From NCBI GenBank assembly GCA_013823625.1, contig PNMM01000001.1, positions 62,001 through 126,000 of the forward strand: a stretch of 64,000 nucleotides of DNA, in the 5' to 3' direction. A program made the translations under genes and the position numbers. Every line of letters starts with the position of its first letter. The first letter of the stretch is position 1. The notes under the pieces are model-generated. The model was not told where the DNA came from and searched no databases. It saw only the letters and a program-made list of their open reading frames with translations. The stretch is from Microbacterium sp. (GTDB taxonomy: Bacteria; Actinomycetota; Actinomycetes; Actinomycetales; Microbacteriaceae). This document shows positions 59,073 through 64,000 of this stretch, piece after piece.

Positions 59073-60409
59073 GGGCCGCCTCCGTTCTCGACGCGAGACC
59101 CGGCATCAGCGGGCGCGGTCGGCACCGTGATCGTGCTCGTGACCGCGGCGACGCCGCGCAACCGGCTCGCGACAGCGAGCCAGACGAGCAACGCAAAGCC
59201 CGCTTCTACCAGCAGGCGCGACTCGGCGAGGCTGTGCACGATGAGCACCGTGAGCAGCAAGCCGGGCAACAGGCGCAGGGCGGGGGATGCGGGGGCATCG
59301 CCGAGCGGAGCATCCACCGACCACGACAACACGCGCAGGCCGGTCGTCGCCACGAGAATCGCAAAGACCACGAGCCCCACCCAGCCGAGTTGCATGAGCA
59401 CATCGAGCCACGCGTTGTGGGCCTGCAAGTAGGTCACGCCGTTGATCACGACGAGGTCGTTGAAGGGTTCGACCCAGGGCACCCAGTAGCTCACCCAGCC
59501 CCACCCCACCACGGGTCGCTGTGCTGCCAGGTCGATGACGGCGGCCCAAATGTCGAGCCGCCCGGTGAGGTCTTCACTGCGGCCAACGATGGCGAGCAGT
59601 GTTTCGCGAAACGCGATCGCTGCGGCAACGACACCGGCGAGTGCGACAACGGTAAGGCTATAGAGCGTGAGCCTCCCGCGAGTGGAGAGCCGCCGAGCGA
59701 GCAGCAGAATGCCCAGGGCAACGACCGCGGCGAGCCCTGCCACGAGCACCGTCGAGGATCGCGTGAGCGCGAGCGTCAGTAGCGATGCGCCCAGCCAGCC
59801 CCACCCTGCCACCACGCCGACGCGGCGCTCGGCGAGTTGAATGGCGAAGACGATGACGGCGAGTAGCGCCGCGAAAGCGAGCAGGTTCGCATTGCCGACA
59901 ATGCCTTGAATGCGGCCGCCCTCGAAGAGCAGGTTGCGCGACCAGTAGAAGGCTTTCGGAAACGGTTCTTCCCACGAGACCCACAAGGGCAACACGGGCC
60001 GCTGCAGCACGGCGGCGACGAAGAGCTCGAAAACGATCGATAGGCCGATGATGTAGCGAAGGGCCAGACCCAGGGCGCGCACCATTTGCTCGAGAGTGAG
60101 CGTGTGAGCCATGACGATGCCCACGAAGGCTGTGGCGAACGACAGCAGCACGCCCAGGGCCGATGCGCCCGGGTAGAACGACCACACGATCGAGAGCACC
60201 ATGAGGCCCAGCAGGGTACCAAGGGCGATCGGGATGCGCCGTAGGTCAACGCGCTTCTGCACCGCGACAACGACCCACGCCACGAGAACCGCGACGACGA
60301 TCACACCCCAGCCATACCAACTCAGCAGGTTGCGCCACGCATCACCCGCCAGAAGCGTGAAGAGCGTGACCGCGGCAAGAGCCACGCGCCGTTCGCGAAG
60401 CCACGTCAT
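59069..60409 (-). CDS. O-antigen ligase/polymerase-like membrane protein (tandem paralogue)
   Basis: Polytopic; GIVGNANLLAFAALLAVIVFAIQLAERR ... AAQRPVVGWGWVSYWVPWVEPFNDLV...LQAHNAWLDVLMQLGWVGLVVF. Confidence 0.85.
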   Translation of the reverse strand: MTWLRERRVALAAVTLFTLLAGDAWRNLLSWYGWGVIVVAVLVAWVVVAVQKRVDLRRIPIALGTLLGLMVLSIVWSFYPGASALGVLLSFATAFVGIVMAHTLTLEQMVRALGLALRYIIGLSIVFELFVAAVLQRPVLPLWVSWEEPFPKAFYWSRNLLFEGGRIQGIVGNANLLAFAALLAVIVFAIQLAERRVGVVAGWGWLGASLLTLALTRSSTVLVAGLAAVVALGILLLARRLSTRGRLTLYSLTVVALAGVVAAAIAFRETLLAIVGRSEDLTGRLDIWAAVIDLAAQRPVVGWGWVSYWVPWVEPFNDLVVINGVTYLQAHNAWLDVLMQLGWVGLVVFAILVATTGLRVLSWSVDAPLGDAPASPALRLLPGLLLTVLIVHSLAESRLLVEAGFALLVWLAVASRLRGVAAVTSTITVPTAPADAGSRVENGGGP

Positions 60410-60494
60410 GCGTCGAGCCTACCCGCGCAGTTCGTGACACCATGAGGGGCACTCGTTACGGTGCGCTCGCCTGAGGCATGAAACGGATTCTGAC

Positions 60495-63296
60495 ATGAGC
60501 CTGACCTGGATAGACGGTGCCGATCATGCGCGGTGCATCCCGTGCGATCGAGACCGTGACGTCGAGCAGCTCTTCACGGCCCAGACGTCGATTGGCACTC
60601 CGATGCGGGGCACGCTGTGCCCAACGTGTGGCTCGGTGACGGTGCACGGGGGCGAGATGCAGGTCGAGCCTGACGACGTCTTCGTTGACCACTATCTGCA
60701 GTCCGAGGCCGGGATCGACACGATTGTGCAGAACCTGTATCGCGTCGACCGGGGCCCGGGAACGAACTTTCTCGACGTCGGCGCCAACTACGGGTTCGCC
60801 GTTCGCTATGCACGCGACGTTCTCGGCTGGAACGCGCTCGGTGTCGAACCCTCATACGCTGGCCGCCGCGGTGCACGCGAACTCGGTGTTGAGATTCTCG
60901 ATCAGTATGTGACGGCCGAAACACGCTTGCAGCGCCGGTTCGACGTCATCTTGGCCTCGGAAGTCATTGAACACGTCGCAGATCCGCGAGAGTTTGTCGT
61001 CGCCATGCGCGCCCACCTTGCGCCAAATGGCGTGTTGATCATGACCACACCGGCTGCTGAGATTGTGCGCCCTGCCACCGAGTCGTGGGCGATCCAGGCC
61101 GTGGGCCCGGGAGGCCATCTCTTTCTTGCCTCGGCAGAGGCGCTGCAGTCGATTCTGAGCGATGCCGGGTTTGGCAGTTTCGCGGTTGAGCGTGACGGCC
61201 CCACCCTCTACGTTGCCGCATCCGTCGAATCGGGGCGGAGCCTCACCGTTGCGTCGCACGGGCCGAGCGCTGAGCAGGTTGCCACATTCTTTGCCAGTAT
61301 CGAGGCCGATCCCGCGAGCCCTGTGACGCTTCGTGCGGCGATGTCTGTTCGGCACTATCGAACGCTCGTCAACATGGGCCACGATGCGGCAACTGATGAG
61401 GCGACGATGATCGACACCGTGCTCTCGGCGCACGGCATCAACCTTGCAGATCCCGCCGCGCTTTCTCGCCGCATTGCCGCGGGTGAACCGATGCCGATTC
61501 TCGTCGCCCCGGCTGCCTTCGCGTGCGGAATGCGCCGCGTCGTTCATCGAACGGAGTGGGCGCAGGCTGCCGCGTTCTTCGCGCTTGCTGAAGCGTCGGT
61601 GGCCGACAAGCGGGCGCGGTTTCACACGTTCGACGGTGACTCGCGAATCATCGAGTCAGCGGCCCGACAGCATCGCGTGCTCGCGCTGCTGCACACAGAC
61701 CCCGCCGCCGCCGCGTCGCTGTGGTTGCACCTTGTCGATTCCGCAACGGCGGTTGAGCCTGCGCACTGGACGGTGCGTCTCTGCGTCGAGGCATCCGTTC
61801 TGGGGCACAGCTCGTACGTCGAGAGCATGCTCGATTCGTTGGCGCACGCGATCATCGAGTTGGGAGCCGACGGGCGAGCAGATTCGGCCATCGCGGGGCT
61901 AGACGGCGCTTACCTTCTGAGCCGGGCTGCGGTCGGTCGAGGTGATCGATGGTGCGCAACTCAGTGGGCATCGGTCGCCGAACAGATGCTGGATGCTCGG
62001 CGCTCGGTTCTGCCCGCCGAATGGGTCGATGCCGCTGTCGATCGCTTTCGCGAACTCCGCGACGAGATCACTCCGTTGCAAACAGAGGTCATTCCGTCGA
62101 CCGTGCCGATGCCGGGGCCCGAGCACGAAGCCATGCTGTGGCCGGAAGTCTCACCGGCAGCAGAGCCCGGCAGCATCTCGGTCATCATGGCCCTGTATCG
62201 AGGCGAGCGATATGTGCGAGACGCACTCGACTCGATCGCCGCTCAATCTCGACTGCCCGGTGAAGTGATCGTCGTCGATGACGGATCGCCCGACAATGCT
62301 GCCTCGCTTCTCGAGAGCGTGACTCTGCCGTTCGAGCTACGGATCATCCGCCAAGGCAACGCCGGACAAAGCGCTGCCCGAAACACGGGCATTCGCGCAG
62401 CGCGAGGCGAGTTCATTGCCTTTCTCGATCAAGACGACCTCTGGCGGCCAGAGCATCTTGAGGTGCTTGCTGAGACATTAGGAGCAGACCCTTCGCTCGC
62501 CTGGGTTTTCGCCGACTTCGACCTGATCGACGCCGACGGCAACACTCTGGTCGGCTCTTACTTGACCGAGACCGGGGTTGTGCTCGAGCGGCGCACGGCC
62601 GCCGACACTGTGCGAACAGACATCATGGCGCTCCCTTCGGCGAGCCTCATGCGGCGAAGTGCTCTTGAGCTGGTGCGGGGTTTCGATCGACGTCTGTCTG
62701 GGTACGAAGACGACGAGCTCTACCTTCGGCTGTATCGACGGGGCTTCGCCATTGCCGCGCAACCGCGAAGCAGAATTCGCTATCGAACTCATCCGGCTAA
62801 TGCGTCGTCGTCGGTGGCGTTTCTGCGTAGCCGGCTCGTGTATTTGCAGTTGGTGGCCGCCCGTTTTCCGGCCACGGCACACACTCCGCCGATCGCAGAG
62901 ATCGCCGCACCTCGGCTTCTACAGTCGACGGTCTCTGACTATTTCACAGCGCTGACGGTGGGCGACGATCAGCTTGCCCGCGAGGTCGCGTGGGCCGCCT
63001 CACAGATGTTGCCTCTTGCGCGCGACGTGACGGTCAAGCGCCGCGTTGGTCTTGCGCTCATGATGCGGCCTCGAACCATGCGAGGCACGTTGTCGCTCTT
63101 GAGTCGCCTGCCTTTGGGGCTTCGCCGTCGGTTCTTGCCGCCGATGATCATCAATGCCGTGGGCCGAGTGCCGTCGCGTCGCAATCGCAGTTCGAGCTGG
63201 TCGATCGCCAACGACCATCGGCCTCGATGGATCGGTCTTCCGCGGCGCTCTTTTGCCGACAAGACGACCGAGGCCTCACCGCGCACGTCACGCTGA
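60495..63296 (+). CDS. Multidomain class I SAM methyltransferase - GT2 glycosyltransferase fusion
   Basis: N-terminal Cys motif CIPC...CPTCG; LDVGANYGFAVRYARDVLGWNALGVEPS ... FDVILASEVIEHVADPREFV (SAM MTase); C-terminal SVIMALYRGERYVRDALDSIAAQSRLPGEVIVVDDGSPDNAA ... LDQDDLWRPEHL (GT2). Confidence 0.87.
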   Translation: MSLTWIDGADHARCIPCDRDRDVEQLFTAQTSIGTPMRGTLCPTCGSVTVHGGEMQVEPDDVFVDHYLQSEAGIDTIVQNLYRVDRGPGTNFLDVGANYGFAVRYARDVLGWNALGVEPSYAGRRGARELGVEILDQYVTAETRLQRRFDVILASEVIEHVADPREFVVAMRAHLAPNGVLIMTTPAAEIVRPATESWAIQAVGPGGHLFLASAEALQSILSDAGFGSFAVERDGPTLYVAASVESGRSLTVASHGPSAEQVATFFASIEADPASPVTLRAAMSVRHYRTLVNMGHDAATDEATMIDTVLSAHGINLADPAALSRRIAAGEPMPILVAPAAFACGMRRVVHRTEWAQAAAFFALAEASVADKRARFHTFDGDSRIIESAARQHRVLALLHTDPAAAASLWLHLVDSATAVEPAHWTVRLCVEASVLGHSSYVESMLDSLAHAIIELGADGRADSAIAGLDGAYLLSRAAVGRGDRWCATQWASVAEQMLDARRSVLPAEWVDAAVDRFRELRDEITPLQTEVIPSTVPMPGPEHEAMLWPEVSPAAEPGSISVIMALYRGERYVRDALDSIAAQSRLPGEVIVVDDGSPDNAASLLESVTLPFELRIIRQGNAGQSAARNTGIRAARGEFIAFLDQDDLWRPEHLEVLAETLGADPSLAWVFADFDLIDADGNTLVGSYLTETGVVLERRTAADTVRTDIMALPSASLMRRSALELVRGFDRRLSGYEDDELYLRLYRRGFAIAAQPRSRIRYRTHPANASSSVAFLRSRLVYLQLVAARFPATAHTPPIAEIAAPRLLQSTVSDYFTALTVGDDQLAREVAWAASQMLPLARDVTVKRRVGLALMMRPRTMRGTLSLLSRLPLGLRRRFLPPMIINAVGRVPSRRNRSSSWSIANDHRPRWIGLPRRSFADKTTEASPRTSR

Positions 63297-63316
63297 TGAG
63301 GTGCCGTCGACCTGCA

Positions 63317-64000
63317 TCATGACGACGGGCGTCGCCCAGTCGCACGGCGCCGAAAGGGTGCTGTGATGCGCCACGATCGTGAGCGCTCGAAGTCGTCTCG
63401 AAGTGAGGCCAGCGCCGCAGCGGCAGAAGCTCGTTCTTCGAGCCGCACACTCTCGATCGCCGCGTTGAACAGTGAAGCGTCGACAGTCCACGCGTCAACG
63501 ACGGTCTGGAGGTCGGCTGTGCTCAGTTGATTGATCAAGATTTCGCGGAGCGCCGGAGACCGGGCATCCCACGTCGTCCACTGCGAGTGGGCGCTATCGG
63601 CATGCCAGCGCTTGGTGTACCAGGCATCCATTCGGCCAATGGGGCCGCGTTCCACGAGTGACAGCGCCCACAGCACATCGCTGTACTGGTCATCGGTGAT
63701 CCCCGGGGGTAACGGTCGAACAGCCGAGGTGCGCACGACTGATCGATAGAGCACGCCGAGATCGGCGGGTCGCCCGCTCAGCAGCGCAGCGAGCGCTGCA
63801 GCGATGCGCTCGCGTGAGTCAGAGAGCTCAACAAACGACGGCACGTCGAGCACAAGTCGGCGAGCGGGCTCGACGTCGTCGAACGAGCGAACAGGGCCAC
63901 AGGCAGCCACCACGTCGCGCTTCTCTTCGAGAACCGCTTCGGCCGCCGTGATCCAATCGACTCCAATGTGGTCGTCGTGCGAGTGCCACATCAGATACGG
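63317..64000 (-). CDS. Probable GT2-type glycosyltransferase, C-terminal part; start lies beyond the window
   Basis: Open frame continues upstream to the window edge (PYLMWHSHDDHIGVDWITAAEAVLEEKRDVVAACGPVRSFDD); WHSHDDH-type motif as in GT2 enzymes. Confidence 0.6.
   Translation of the reverse strand, partial: PYLMWHSHDDHIGVDWITAAEAVLEEKRDVVAACGPVRSFDDVEPARRLVLDVPSFVELSDSRERIAAALAALLSGRPADLGVLYRSVVRTSAVRPLPPGITDDQYSDVLWALSLVERGPIGRMDAWYTKRWHADSAHSQWTTWDARSPALREILINQLSTADLQTVVDAWTVDASLFNAAIESVRLEERASAAAALASLRDDFERSRSWRITAPFRRRATGRRPSS

Overview
This window is high-GC actinobacterial DNA, most likely Microbacteriaceae. It is almost entirely a large cell-envelope polysaccharide locus.

Left flank: a truncated acyl-CoA carboxylase beta subunit (-), then a four-gene nonulosonate (sialic-acid-like) cassette, birA, a PH-domain membrane protein, gtrA, purK, purE and an LCP (LytR-CpsA-Psr) ligase.

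Main locus: dTDP-rhamnose genes (rfbD/rfbB on -, rfbC/rfbA on +), many glycosyltransferases, a Wzm/Wzt-type ABC exporter, a Wzx-like flippase, a PglK/MsbA-like ABC flippase, two GT2+DUF2304-like pairs, tandem DUF2142-like membrane proteins, and two tandem O-antigen ligase/polymerase-like proteins. It also holds a dispersed but apparently complete Wbp-like route to a 2,3-diacetamido uronic acid, plus an amidotransferase trio (HisH-like, HisF-like, WbpG/PseA-like) predicted to install an acetamidino group.

Four large secreted proteins carry C-terminal cell-wall-binding repeat 2 (CWB2) modules. Two of them sit directly downstream of gene runs that make this unusual sugar.

Lead hypotheses: (1) a co-encoded CWB2 surface-protein set and its uronic-acid/acetamidino cell-wall ligand; (2) a GT2 - DUF2304 - DUF2142 three-component lipid-linked sugar transfer system; (3) a nonulosonate synthase without the SAF/antifreeze domain.

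All assignments come from reading the sequence and recalling family motifs. No database search was run.
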